Position numbers and translations under genes: made by a program
Shown here: piece after piece, positions 23,008-28,754 of the stretch
Numbering within the stretch: position 1 is the stretch's first letter
Layout: every line of letters begins with the position of its first letter
Notes under the pieces: model-generated
Seen by the model: the letters and a program-made list of their open reading frames with translations, nothing else
Databases searched by the model: none
What the model was told of the DNA's origin: nothing
Source: a virus
Strand: one strand, 5' to 3'
Virus record (IMG/VR): IMGVR_UViG_3300044846_002405
Coordinates: 1 to 28,754 of that record
DNA length: 28,754 nt

Positions 23008-23807
23008 CTTATTCTCCCCGTTTCTTTAATTTGTTTCTCGGCCTCACGTCTTACTGCAATGGCTTCCTCTAACGTTTTAAACGTGCCTAAGTTGTAGTCG
23101 ATGCTCTTACACTTCATACGTGCTACGTATGTACCGTTTGGTCTAAGTTGGACGCCCTTCGGTAAACCTTTTTTAGCCACTGAGACAGCATTACTTAACT
23201 TGCCGTTATCCCTGAGTTCTTCTTCAGCCGCAACTCGGGCATCAATAGCTTTACTTAACGATTCGAATGACCCAAGGTTGTACTCGACCTTGTTAAACTT
23301 AATCTTCACCCTATAGGTTTCATGTGGCGTTTTATGCACCCCAGTTGGTAATCCGTTAGCGCCAATCACAGCAAGTCTAACGCGTCCTTTACTACGACCG
23401 TCTTCGCAGGGTTTCATCGACCACTCAGACTCAATCGTCATACGTGTTGTCTTCGGTTTGTTACGCTTAGCTATTGCCATCATTGCTTCGCGCTTGGTCT
23501 GTGCCTCCTGCGGTAGATATGCACCTTTCAGAAACGTTGATGCCATCTTATTGAAGGTTGGTTTAGCGTCACCTTGGTTCGGGTACACACCATGCTTATC
23601 AAAGTACCGCTCTGCCGCTACCAATGCCGCTACGTTATGATCTAGCATGAATTCTTCATATTCACGTTTACTGAACAACGCTGGCTGTGTGCCTGATGTA
23701 ACAACGACAGGTTCTGGCGCTCCGATACGCTTTCTAAATGCACGGAGGGTTGTATAGGGAAGCTTGAGTAACTCAGCGGCTTCCGCGTAGGTGATACGGT
23801 CAGTCAT
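23004..23807 (-). CDS. Helix-turn-helix protein with two tandem AP2 domains
   Basis: 267 residues. Residues 4-35 (ITYAEAAELLKLPYTTLRAF) look like a helix-turn-helix. Two AP2-type DNA-binding repeats follow: GLPTGVHKT...YRVKIKF...YNLGSFES (about 152-197) and GLPKGVQLR...YVARMKC...YNLGTFKT (about 213-258). Phage AP2 domains normally accompany an HNH nuclease; none is present here. It could be a transcriptional regulator of the operon or a homing endonuclease descendant that lost its nuclease. It overlaps both neighbours by 4 bases. Confidence 0.8.
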   Translation of the reverse strand: MTDRITYAEAAELLKLPYTTLRAFRKRIGAPEPVVVTSGTQPALFSKREYEEFMLDHNVAALVAAERYFDKHGVYPNQGDAKPTFNKMASTFLKGAYLPQEAQTKREAMMAIAKRNKPKTTRMTIESEWSMKPCEDGRSKGRVRLAVIGANGLPTGVHKTPHETYRVKIKFNKVEYNLGSFESLSKAIDARVAAEEELRDNGKLSNAVSVAKKGLPKGVQLRPNGTYVARMKCKSIDYNLGTFKTLEEAIAVRREAEKQIKETGRIR

Positions 23808-24055
23808 CGTTTATCCTCTATACCAAACAGCACATTCCCCCAAAAATCTAATTTTACTGGGTGTAAATCGTGAATAAGCCTACTTGATTCTGGTAGCTTA
23901 GTAATGTAAGCCCTTGCATCGTCTTCACACTGAAACGCTGGGGATAACTGACCTTCACGCCATAGCCCTTCTTGGTTAAGCTCAATAGTCTTTTCGGTTT
24001 GGTTCCACCCACAACTATGTTCTTTATAGATAGCTATTACCCATACACTATTCAT
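23804..24055 (-). CDS. Small protein of unknown function
   Basis: 83 residues: VWVIAIYKEHSCGWNQT near the start, FQCEDDARAYITKLPES in the middle and FWGNVLFGIEDKR at the end. The pattern (short strand, acidic loop, 'A..Yi..lp') fits the many small phage host-interaction genes but is not diagnostic. The stop overlaps the AP2 gene start, and the start overlaps the upstream stop by 8 bases. Confidence 0.6.
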   Translation of the reverse strand: MNSVWVIAIYKEHSCGWNQTEKTIELNQEGLWREGQLSPAFQCEDDARAYITKLPESSRLIHDLHPVKLDFWGNVLFGIEDKR

Positions 24056-24233
24056 CGTTATCCCTCACTGCATACCCTGCTTTAAAACCTTCGTAGTGAT
24101 ACAGCCACATATTGGCGTGTTGCTCTCGGCTAAACGGTTGCTCTCCAATCGTTGCACGATGCTCTTCGGATTCGTTACAAACCCTGCTCGCATAATTACT
24201 GGCTTTTATATGGAGTTCTTCTGCTTCGGTCAT
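24048..24233 (-). CDS. Small protein of unknown function
   Basis: 61 residues with AGGAGAG directly before the ATG, the ribosome site partly formed by the stop codon of the preceding zinc-ribbon gene. Acidic and His-rich (HIKASNYASRVCNESEEHRA, HANMWLYHYEGFKAGY). The 'Y.GF.AGY' end is shared with other small phage proteins. Function unknown. Confidence 0.6.
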   Translation of the reverse strand: MTEAEELHIKASNYASRVCNESEEHRATIGEQPFSREQHANMWLYHYEGFKAGYAVRDNDE

Positions 24234-24238
24234 CTCTC

Positions 24239-24385
24239 CTACCTCTGATGTTTAATTAAAGATTGCTGTCCTTCGTCCAGCTCCCACGGGTACTTCGTAC
24301 CACAGTCGATGCACCACTTCATTCTCAAAGAATAAAATAGTCCCATCCCGACCTTGCATTTAGGGCATATGTTTTTTGGGTTCAT
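24239..24385 (-). CDS. Small zinc-ribbon protein, 48 residues
   Basis: GGAGAG lies 5 bases before the ATG. CPKC (7-10) and CIDC (25-28) are spaced as in a zinc ribbon, with the aromatic YSLRMKW between and a Trp/Glu tail (KYPWELDEGQQ). It overlaps the membrane-protein gene upstream by 26 bases in another frame. Zinc binding is inferred from the four Cys. Confidence 0.65.
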   Translation of the reverse strand: MNPKNICPKCKVGMGLFYSLRMKWCIDCGTKYPWELDEGQQSLIKHQR

Positions 24386-24494
24386 ACTTGCTCTCCATCT
24401 TAGGTATGTCATCTATCCACTCGTCAGTTAAGTAGATGCCGTATAAAGCGAGTAGCCAGAAGACTAAAAGCAATCCGTTCATTATGTTACTCAT
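24360..24494 (-). CDS. Small membrane protein, 44 residues, next to the lysin
   Basis: GGAG lies 6 bases before the ATG. Residues about 7-22 are strongly hydrophobic (GLLLVFWLLALYGIYL), a single membrane helix with the N-terminus short and the acidic/basic tail (DEWIDDIPKMESKYEPKK) probably cytoplasmic. It follows the SleB-type lysin by 31 bases, a position often taken by holins or lysis regulators, but that is inference from neighbourhood. Confidence 0.6.
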   Translation of the reverse strand: MSNIMNGLLLVFWLLALYGIYLTDEWIDDIPKMESKYEPKKHMP

Positions 24495-24525
24495 CTCATT
24501 CTCCAGCCCCTTCAGGGAGCGACTC

Positions 24526-24867
24526 TTAATAAAATACTAGATGTCCTGATTTAATCAGTCTTTTAGGTGTTGCATACCTACGCAACATTTTCTTCTCGTT
24601 GAAGTACATATAACCAGTAAGCGTAGGCTTACGAATCTCTCTCACAGCTAGAACCTCGAAGGGTTTCAGCGAATCTTTAGCAACTGCGTTTGGTTTTTTG
24701 TCCCAGTACCACGAGTAGGCTCTTGGCTTTCTCATACTACTACATAGGGATACTTGCTCCTGCTTGGCGCGTTCGATGGCTACTGATGCAACATACCGTT
24801 GCGTGATTACAGGTTCGCCTCGACTTTCAAAAAACACTATCATCGCCAGACAGGTAGCGGACATCAT
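24526..24867 (-). CDS. Cell wall hydrolase, SleB-like (probable endolysin)
   Basis: 113 residues, a single Hydrolase_2/SleB-type domain. MIVFFESRGEP (Glu14 as catalytic candidate) is the family's conserved E-x-R-G motif; VASVAIERA replaces the usual 'V..VvlNR'; YSWYWD (51-56) and the C-terminal GYMYFNEKK...SGHLVFY complete the fold. SleB-type enzymes cleave peptidoglycan glycan strands. The N-terminus has no clear signal peptide, so release may need a holin; a small membrane protein lies just downstream. AGAGG is 7 bases before the ATG. Confidence 0.8.
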   Translation of the reverse strand: MMSATCLAMIVFFESRGEPVITQRYVASVAIERAKQEQVSLCSSMRKPRAYSWYWDKKPNAVAKDSLKPFEVLAVREIRKPTLTGYMYFNEKKMLRRYATPKRLIKSGHLVFY

Positions 24868-24891
24868 CCGTTACCTCTACACATCATTACC

Positions 24892-25185
24892 TCACATAAT
24901 ACCTTTTAATACTGCCTGTTTTAAACTGACACATGGTCGCAGTTTAACACGCTTGCTTGGCGGTATGTCAATCGGTTCGTTGGTATTTAAGTCTCTGCCT
25001 TTCTTAGCAGGGGTGTCAAGCACGAGGATAGTGCCTATATCTTTAACGGATACACTACGTCCTTTTGCTAGTGACTCAACAATCATATCGGTGTACCTGT
25101 CCAGTATATGCTCTATCTGGCGCTGTGCTACGCCTGTCTGTTCACTGAGCTTCTTCGTTATCTCTCTGTGTGCTAGCGGGCTCAT
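24892..25185 (-). CDS. HU/IHF-family DNA-binding protein
   Basis: 97 residues. The helical N-terminus (REITKKLSEQTGVAQRQIEH) is followed by the HU-type segment SVSVKDIGTILVLDTPAKKG, and RDLNTNEPIDIPPSKRVKL, the beta-arm with its Pro. The end (CVSLKQAVL) matches the closing helix. Length is normal for the family. HU/IHF proteins bend DNA and may support phage DNA packaging, replication or transcription. It has a good ribosome site (AGGAG, 7 bases) and overlaps a 54-residue gene. Confidence 0.85.
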   Translation of the reverse strand: MSPLAHREITKKLSEQTGVAQRQIEHILDRYTDMIVESLAKGRSVSVKDIGTILVLDTPAKKGRDLNTNEPIDIPPSKRVKLRPCVSLKQAVLKGIM

Positions 25186-25306
25186 TGTATTCTCCTAATT
25201 GTCGTTTCCAGTTTTCGTATGCAGTCTTAGGACTCTTGGCAATGCCTGACCTGTTTCGCCCTTTGCACCACCAATAACCCTGTTGTTTAGTCAGTCTCGG
25301 TTTCAT
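25142..25306 (-). CDS. Small conserved basic phage protein, 54 residues
   Basis: Starts MKPRLTKQQGYWWCKGRNRS and continues GIAKSPKTAYENWKRQLGE. The 'YWwCkG.gRsG.a.sPk.AYenWKr' pattern is typical of tiny phage proteins of unknown role. The ATG overlaps the upstream stop as ATGA and its end overlaps the HU-like gene by 44 bases in another frame. Confidence 0.65.
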   Translation of the reverse strand: MKPRLTKQQGYWWCKGRNRSGIAKSPKTAYENWKRQLGEYNEPASTQRDNEEAQ

Positions 25307-25437
25307 CGTTTCTTCTTAATCTCTTCATAGCGTTCTGTCACATTGGCAAACGTCCACTTGTTATGCCTCGGATTTACTGAGCGTGGGGTTACCTTCTGCC
25401 ACGGCAGAGTCCAGAGATTAATCGGTGGTATCTTCAT
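25303..25437 (-). CDS. Small basic protein, 44 residues
   Basis: MKIPPINLWTLPWQKVTPRS then KWTFANVTERYEEIKKKR. The ATG lies inside the end of the dNTP pyrophosphohydrolase-like gene (20-base overlap) and the stop overlaps the next start as ATGA. No ribosome site is clear, so translation may depend on coupling. Function unknown; reality is supported by the overlap and by filling the gap to the next gene. Confidence 0.5.
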   Translation of the reverse strand: MKIPPINLWTLPWQKVTPRSVNPRHNKWTFANVTERYEEIKKKR

Positions 25438-25717
25438 CACCAAACCAAAGCAAAAATATCAGACAGCAAATCACATGAGCGGCATGGGGTAATTTACTTT
25501 CACAATCTAGCCACTCCCCATCCGAAAGGGCATTTAAATGCCTGTGTGCGGCTGCTCTATATCTACGCCTTGCGTCTGGAACGTGCTTCCAATTGTCTTT
25601 ACCATATCCTTTGGTGAAAGCACCGAACATCAACACCTTGACCACCTCATCCATCGGTTTCCACGGGACTAGCGAGTAGTCCAGTTTGTCACTATCGAAC
25701 TTCTTACCTTCACTCAT
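25418..25717 (-). CDS. dNTP pyrophosphohydrolase-like protein (DUF5664 type)
   Basis: 99 residues: KFDSDKLDYSLVPWKPMDEV, GAFTKGYGKDNWKHVPDARR, RHLNALSDGEWLD and ESKLPHAAHVICCLIFLLW. This order (KYD.L.P, G..KYG..NW, RH..A...GE..D.ESG.pH..H) is that of the DUF5664 family, annotated as dATP/dGTP diphosphohydrolase-like with an all-alpha fold related to MazG. It may adjust dNTP pools together with ThyX. The assignment is from motif recall. It overlaps the small gene on each side. Confidence 0.7.
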   Translation of the reverse strand: MSEGKKFDSDKLDYSLVPWKPMDEVVKVLMFGAFTKGYGKDNWKHVPDARRRYRAAAHRHLNALSDGEWLDCESKLPHAAHVICCLIFLLWFGDEDTTD

Positions 25718-25908
25718 CGTTTACCCCATATATCTTCAAGTGCTACTCGCCTAGCATCCGTGGTTAGCATTCCCTTTGTGCTTATTAACTCCCATACCTT
25801 GTCACAGAAGTCATCGACCTGTGTGTTTGTTGGTTTAATCTTTTTAGCATCTAGCCTAGCGTATAGCCAGTTTTCATCTTCGTCTGCTTGATTGGCTTGT
25901 TCAGCCAT
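25714..25908 (-). CDS. Small acidic protein of unknown function
   Basis: 64 residues with a strong AGGAGG site 4 bases before the ATG. Acidic start (AEQANQADEDENWLY) and a helical body (TNTQVDDFCDKVWELISTKG). It is the first gene after the terminator at 25930-25958. Its stop overlaps the next start as ATGA. No family recognised. Confidence 0.6.
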   Translation of the reverse strand: MAEQANQADEDENWLYARLDAKKIKPTNTQVDDFCDKVWELISTKGMLTTDARRVALEDIWGKR

Positions 25909-25929
25909 ACTGCCTCCTACGTAGTAACC

Positions 25930-25958
25930 AAAAAAATGCCCGCCTGACTTCGACGGGC
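25930..25958 (-). terminator. Rho-independent terminator inside the - strand gene series
   Basis: Arms at 25938-25944 and 25952-25958 (7 bp with one G-T) enclose a 7-nt loop; on the - strand seven T follow after one A (A tract 25930-25936). It ends 21 bases before the next ATG at 25908 with no visible promoter between, so it should set the expression of the following operon. Confidence 0.82.
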
Positions 25959-25969
25959 TAGCGGAGTTT

Positions 25970-25982
25970 ACACATGATGTGT
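25970..25982. promoter_or_regulatory. Short palindrome, possible operator
   Basis: ACACAT-G-ATGTGT is a perfect 6-bp inverted repeat with one central base, in the 82-nt gap upstream (- strand) of the terminator. A regulatory site is possible, but no promoter is seen near it. Confidence 0.25.
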
Positions 25983-26040
25983 TATTGAGCGCGATGACAT
26001 TATGCCACCATGCGAAAATCTAAAGAAGAAACCCGTTCCT

Positions 26041-26304
26041 CTAATATGTATAGACGTAGAACACCGTATCACTTATCTTAACGCCAACAGAATTCTCCTC
26101 AAACTCTGTGATTTTTTCTTGTAAGTATTTTAGCCTATCTCGTAGCCAATAGGGAAGCTTACGTTGAGCGCATCGAATTGCGGGGATACTGTAATCTACA
26201 AAACTTAAAGATAAATAGCCATCGTCATCTATCTCAACCCTTATCCTATCTACATCGGGAAGCTCGACCTTCCTATAGTCGAGCATATTTATAATTGCTC
26301 CCAT
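26041..26304 (-). CDS. Small protein of unknown function
   Basis: 87 residues: VELPDVDRIRVEIDDDGYLS, then SIPAIRCAQRKLPYWLRDRLKYLQ and a short strand end (SDTVFYVYTY). A beta-strand start followed by a helix and a strand. The start overlaps the upstream stop by 1 base. It is the last gene before the terminator region. No family recognised. Confidence 0.6.
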   Translation of the reverse strand: MGAIINMLDYRKVELPDVDRIRVEIDDDGYLSLSFVDYSIPAIRCAQRKLPYWLRDRLKYLQEKITEFEENSVGVKISDTVFYVYTY

Positions 26305-26543
26305 CAGACACCATATGCCTCATGTTTAATGAGGTCTAGCATAAGTCTATCTGCCCTTTGGTTCTCATCAATTGCATCAAGTGCGGCATCTAGTATCTTT
26401 ACGAGGTAATCTCTATTTAGCATAGGCAGTATGTCAACACCACGCAGGTAGATAGCATTAAGGTCTACACTTTTTAAGGTCTCGACGTCTTTGTAGTAAT
26501 CAACGTCATACTCAATATCATTTATCACTACTGTAATAATCAT
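26304..26543 (-). CDS. Small acidic protein of unknown function
   Basis: 79 residues: MIITVVINDIEYDVDYYKDV at the start, then YLRGVDILPMLNRDYLVKIL and DAALDAIDENQRADRLMLD. The opening beta pattern recalls the 70-residue protein at 18247-18459, another small phage protein that starts with short strands and Tyr-rich acidic turns. Overlaps the membrane protein stop as TAATG. No function known. Confidence 0.6.
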   Translation of the reverse strand: MIITVVINDIEYDVDYYKDVETLKSVDLNAIYLRGVDILPMLNRDYLVKILDAALDAIDENQRADRLMLDLIKHEAYGV

Positions 26544-26719
26544 TAGCAGCCCCTTGCTCTAACTAGAGTGGATACAATCAAAGCGACAAACGCTAATCCT
26601 GATGTAATACGCATCACCCATAACTCATTGCGTAATGCCTTAGCTTCATCGACCATACGGTTGAGTGCTTCGCTTCTGGCCTTAGCTTCAGCGTCTATTA
26701 TCTGTTGTATTTTCATCAT
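26543..26719 (-). CDS. Small coiled-coil membrane protein, 58 residues
   Basis: AGGAGG lies 6 bases before the first of two tandem ATGs, overlapping the peptidase stop. Residues about 3-32 are a charged coil (QQIIDAEAKARSEALNRMVD), followed by a hydrophobic helix (about 38-52, TSGLAFVALIVSTLV) and a short RARGC tail. A C-terminally anchored membrane protein of unknown role; start-stop coupling on both sides. Confidence 0.65.
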   Translation of the reverse strand: MMKIQQIIDAEAKARSEALNRMVDEAKALRNELWVMRITSGLAFVALIVSTLVRARGC

Positions 26720-27639
26720 ATCTCCTCCTCGCTTACTACGTAGGAATCATATTCGTTCTTGTATTGATGCAAGTCAGCCAAAGTCAGGCCATACTCTTGC
26801 AATAGTTCAGACACAACCCACGGGTTGTCATAAACAAAGTCCTCTATATCATTAGACTCATTACGCGCAGGTATCCCACCCCACTTAACAGATCCACCTC
26901 CGTACCATCTGTCGTCATAGTCAAACTCAACTTTCTTAGGGTCACGCTCAGCAGGTAACGCTGCCCAGTCCATTGCGATACAGGCATCGACTAACAATTC
27001 AAGAAACGACAAATCTTGACGCTCATTCTTAGTATGCTGGTCGTAATACCCTACGCTGAGATTGATACACTCTGGCACAGTCTCGAAGAACGAATAGCTG
27101 TCAGTAAACGAACCTGTCGGATCTTTCTTATAGGGTAAGGCAAACGATTCTATGAAGGCATCAGCAAACGCATCGCTACACCCACGCTCAGACATCTGAT
27201 GCGTGATGAGATTGTCAGTACCCTTACGGTCGAACGACACGCAGTGTTTGATATGCTTAGGCATCGTATATGCTGATGACCCGATACGACCCTGCTCTTC
27301 AGTAGCAAAGAATACATACAACCCCGGCACTTGCACCTGAATCATGCGAATCATCACATACATACCTGACCCACAGTCAGCACCGAGTACCCCACCACCT
27401 ACGACTGACACGGTGTTGTTCTTGATAGCTAATATGTTAGTGCCTAGCTTGTTATCGACTGTGTCTGTATGCGCTGTGAAGCAAGTAACCCCGCCTAGGT
27501 CTACGGTGACATTGTTATGCCCGTCTACTACGTAGGAAACGCGCAGTTCTTTGAGCAATGTTGTTGTTACAGCAAGGTTCTGCTGTGGGTTATTAGTCGG
27601 ACGTTTAGTCTCAAGAATTGTTTTTAGTATTGGGTTCAT
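26716..27639 (-). CDS. Zinc metallopeptidase, M20/M28-like
   Basis: 307 residues. The co-catalytic two-zinc signature is complete: FTAHTDTVD (His57, Asp59), GADCGSGMYV (Asp88), ATEEQGRIGSSA (Glu114 base and Glu115), SFDRKG (Asp137), and YYDQHTKNE (His202). Order and spacing are those of M20/M28 aminopeptidase- or deacylase-like enzymes, without an obvious lid/dimerisation domain. The C-terminal 80 residues (from about 225) are acidic and not recognised. AGGAGG precedes the ATG by about 8 bases. Substrate is unknown: host peptides or an acylated small molecule are possibilities. Such a gene is unusual in a phage early region. Confidence 0.8.
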   Translation of the reverse strand: MNPILKTILETKRPTNNPQQNLAVTTTLLKELRVSYVVDGHNNVTVDLGGVTCFTAHTDTVDNKLGTNILAIKNNTVSVVGGGVLGADCGSGMYVMIRMIQVQVPGLYVFFATEEQGRIGSSAYTMPKHIKHCVSFDRKGTDNLITHQMSERGCSDAFADAFIESFALPYKKDPTGSFTDSYSFFETVPECINLSVGYYDQHTKNERQDLSFLELLVDACIAMDWAALPAERDPKKVEFDYDDRWYGGGSVKWGGIPARNESNDIEDFVYDNPWVVSELLQEYGLTLADLHQYKNEYDSYVVSEEEI

Positions 27640-28751
27640 GCCGCTTCCTCCTGTTCAGCCGCGGCTCTACGGTCACGTTCGCATATGGATATATAGCCTT
27701 CCTCGTATTTGTTGGCATCGTACTCCCCGTCATGCTGGATTACTACATAGGAATCAAACACATTTACTTGTGTACAGCACGCACCGCTACGATCTATGTC
27801 CCGCTTATAGTCTATATAAGGCATGAGTAATTCTGCATCGCAGATGTCGTTATCGTATAGGTCAATCTCACTACGCGGTGTACTGCCTTGATAGAACTTA
27901 ATCTTTCGTATCTTAGCGCCACATAACGAGGCGTGTACAAACCCAGCATTATCTAATGCTACCTTCATTTTCTCCCATTGCCCGTATATCATCGGGTAGT
28001 GCTTATTGCGTTTGTTATAGAGCGCACGAGCAACAGGTTTACCCTCACAAAACAACACAACCAACTCAACATCTGAGTCGTGATACACCATGAGCGGGTG
28101 GACATTCCCCCAATTATCTTTCGACATACAGGACGACACGATGCCGTCATAGTCTAGCCTTTTATAGATCAGCAGTATATCTGACCAGTCACTAAAGAAC
28201 TTAAGCTCAGCAGGTGCCATGATAGCGGCTTTCTGTCTAACCCAATCGTTAGACATTGTGGGAAAGTACTTACGCAGGAACCTACCGGGCTTTATTTGTT
28301 GTGCTTTGTCATTGATGATATGCCTATCGGTTGGGTAGTATGCAATTAGGTTGAGGTCTTGGGTACTACGATGAGCGCCTAGCTTAGGGACTGTTGGGAA
28401 TCCTTCAGGTAGTGGTTGATACTCGCCTGACTTGATACGTTCTGCCGTCCTACGCTCTGCTAAACCTTCCCAGTTTGCTATTCTATTGGTAGTGGTGGCA
28501 GGACTATTGAACCTGTGCATGACACCGTTTACAAGCACACCGCGGTTACGCTGGTGCTGTGGTTTTTCATAGCGAAACGTACGTTTCGCATAGTCGTTGT
28601 AGTATCTAAGTAAATCTGCTTCAGAGTCGCGCTCCAATAAGCGCTCTATCTCACTATCTGAACCACCTGCCACATTGTACAGCCAGTAAGCGGGGGTGTG
28701 CTTGATGTCTACATCAACTCTATTTCTGATTAATTCTTTTATCATGGCCAT
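27636..28751 (-). CDS. Conserved phage protein of unknown function (start may lie outside window)
   Basis: 371 residues from the first visible ATG, three bases from the edge; an upstream start cannot be excluded. Segments that look conserved: PGRFLRKYFPTMSNDWVRQK (about 155-173), IVSSCMSKDNWGNVHPLMVY (about 205-224), ELVVLFCEGKPVARALY, and YPMIYGQWEKMKVALDNAGF. The C-terminal part has Cys-rich LCGAKIRK and GACCTQ and ends in a Glu/Ala tail. I recall the SCM...HP...Y pattern in large phage proteins of unknown function. No catalytic motif is apparent. The stop overlaps the peptidase start as ATGA, so they may act together. Confidence 0.65.
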   Translation of the reverse strand: MAMIKELIRNRVDVDIKHTPAYWLYNVAGGSDSEIERLLERDSEADLLRYYNDYAKRTFRYEKPQHQRNRGVLVNGVMHRFNSPATTTNRIANWEGLAERRTAERIKSGEYQPLPEGFPTVPKLGAHRSTQDLNLIAYYPTDRHIINDKAQQIKPGRFLRKYFPTMSNDWVRQKAAIMAPAELKFFSDWSDILLIYKRLDYDGIVSSCMSKDNWGNVHPLMVYHDSDVELVVLFCEGKPVARALYNKRNKHYPMIYGQWEKMKVALDNAGFVHASLCGAKIRKIKFYQGSTPRSEIDLYDNDICDAELLMPYIDYKRDIDRSGACCTQVNVFDSYVVIQHDGEYDANKYEEGYISICERDRRAAAEQEEAA

Positions 28752-28754
28752 CTC

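Noticed and set aside
24965-24970. TTGACA on the - strand inside the HU-like gene
   Set aside because: The matching -10 position (TTAAAC) is poor and the box lies in conserved coding sequence.

Overview
The window is part of a tailed double-stranded DNA phage genome (Caudoviricetes, podovirus-like). No host gene, rRNA or tRNA was recognised. The podovirus-like reading rests on a 1332-residue internal virion protein of the LPD38 type next to two Gln/Ala/Gly-rich virion proteins, and on a compact replication set built around a family A DNA polymerase. Short intergenic spaces, repeated ATGA start/stop overlaps and many very small genes also fit a phage. The host cannot be named; the gene types resemble those of uncultured aquatic phages.

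Layout. Positions 1-6938 (+ strand) hold the end of the structural module: the tail of a small GNAT-like gene and three virion genes, closed by a hairpin terminator at 6946-6965. From 6971 to the right edge everything is on the - strand and converges on that terminator. Read in transcription order (right to left), the - strand starts with an unknown 371-residue protein, an M20/M28-type zinc peptidase and several small proteins. A dNTP pyrophosphohydrolase-like protein, an HU-like protein, a SleB-type lysin and two small genes follow. Next come a tandem-AP2 protein, a 2OG-Fe(II) oxygenase-like protein and a run of small conserved phage genes, then an HNH-AP2 endonuclease and thyX. The replication block is last: VRR-NUC nuclease, split DNA polymerase, RecB/Cas4-like nuclease, SNF2-type helicase, SSB-like protein and a primase-helicase. 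A 779-nt stretch without a recognisable protein gene (11588-12366) lies inside this block and is rich in hairpins.

Two features stand out. First, the family A DNA polymerase is encoded in two pieces. The upstream piece ends in an N-terminal intein half and the downstream piece begins with a C-terminal intein half with its own Shine-Dalgarno and start codon. A free-standing HNH endonuclease gene sits between them in a third reading frame. Protein trans-splicing would rebuild a polymerase of about 616 residues. Second, the HNH-AP2 gene upstream of thyX is flanked by two copies of the thyX 5' end. One is the functional start; the other is a 15-codon relic still coupled to the gene that must once have preceded thyX. 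The insert carries its own sigma70-type promoter. Both are homing-endonuclease invasions of DNA-metabolism genes, caught at different stages.

Together the - strand genes supply phage DNA synthesis (primase, helicases, SSB, polymerase, nucleases), nucleotide supply (ThyX, dNTP pyrophosphohydrolase-like) and probably lysis. Seven small genes of 39-58 codons were found by reading the sequence directly.
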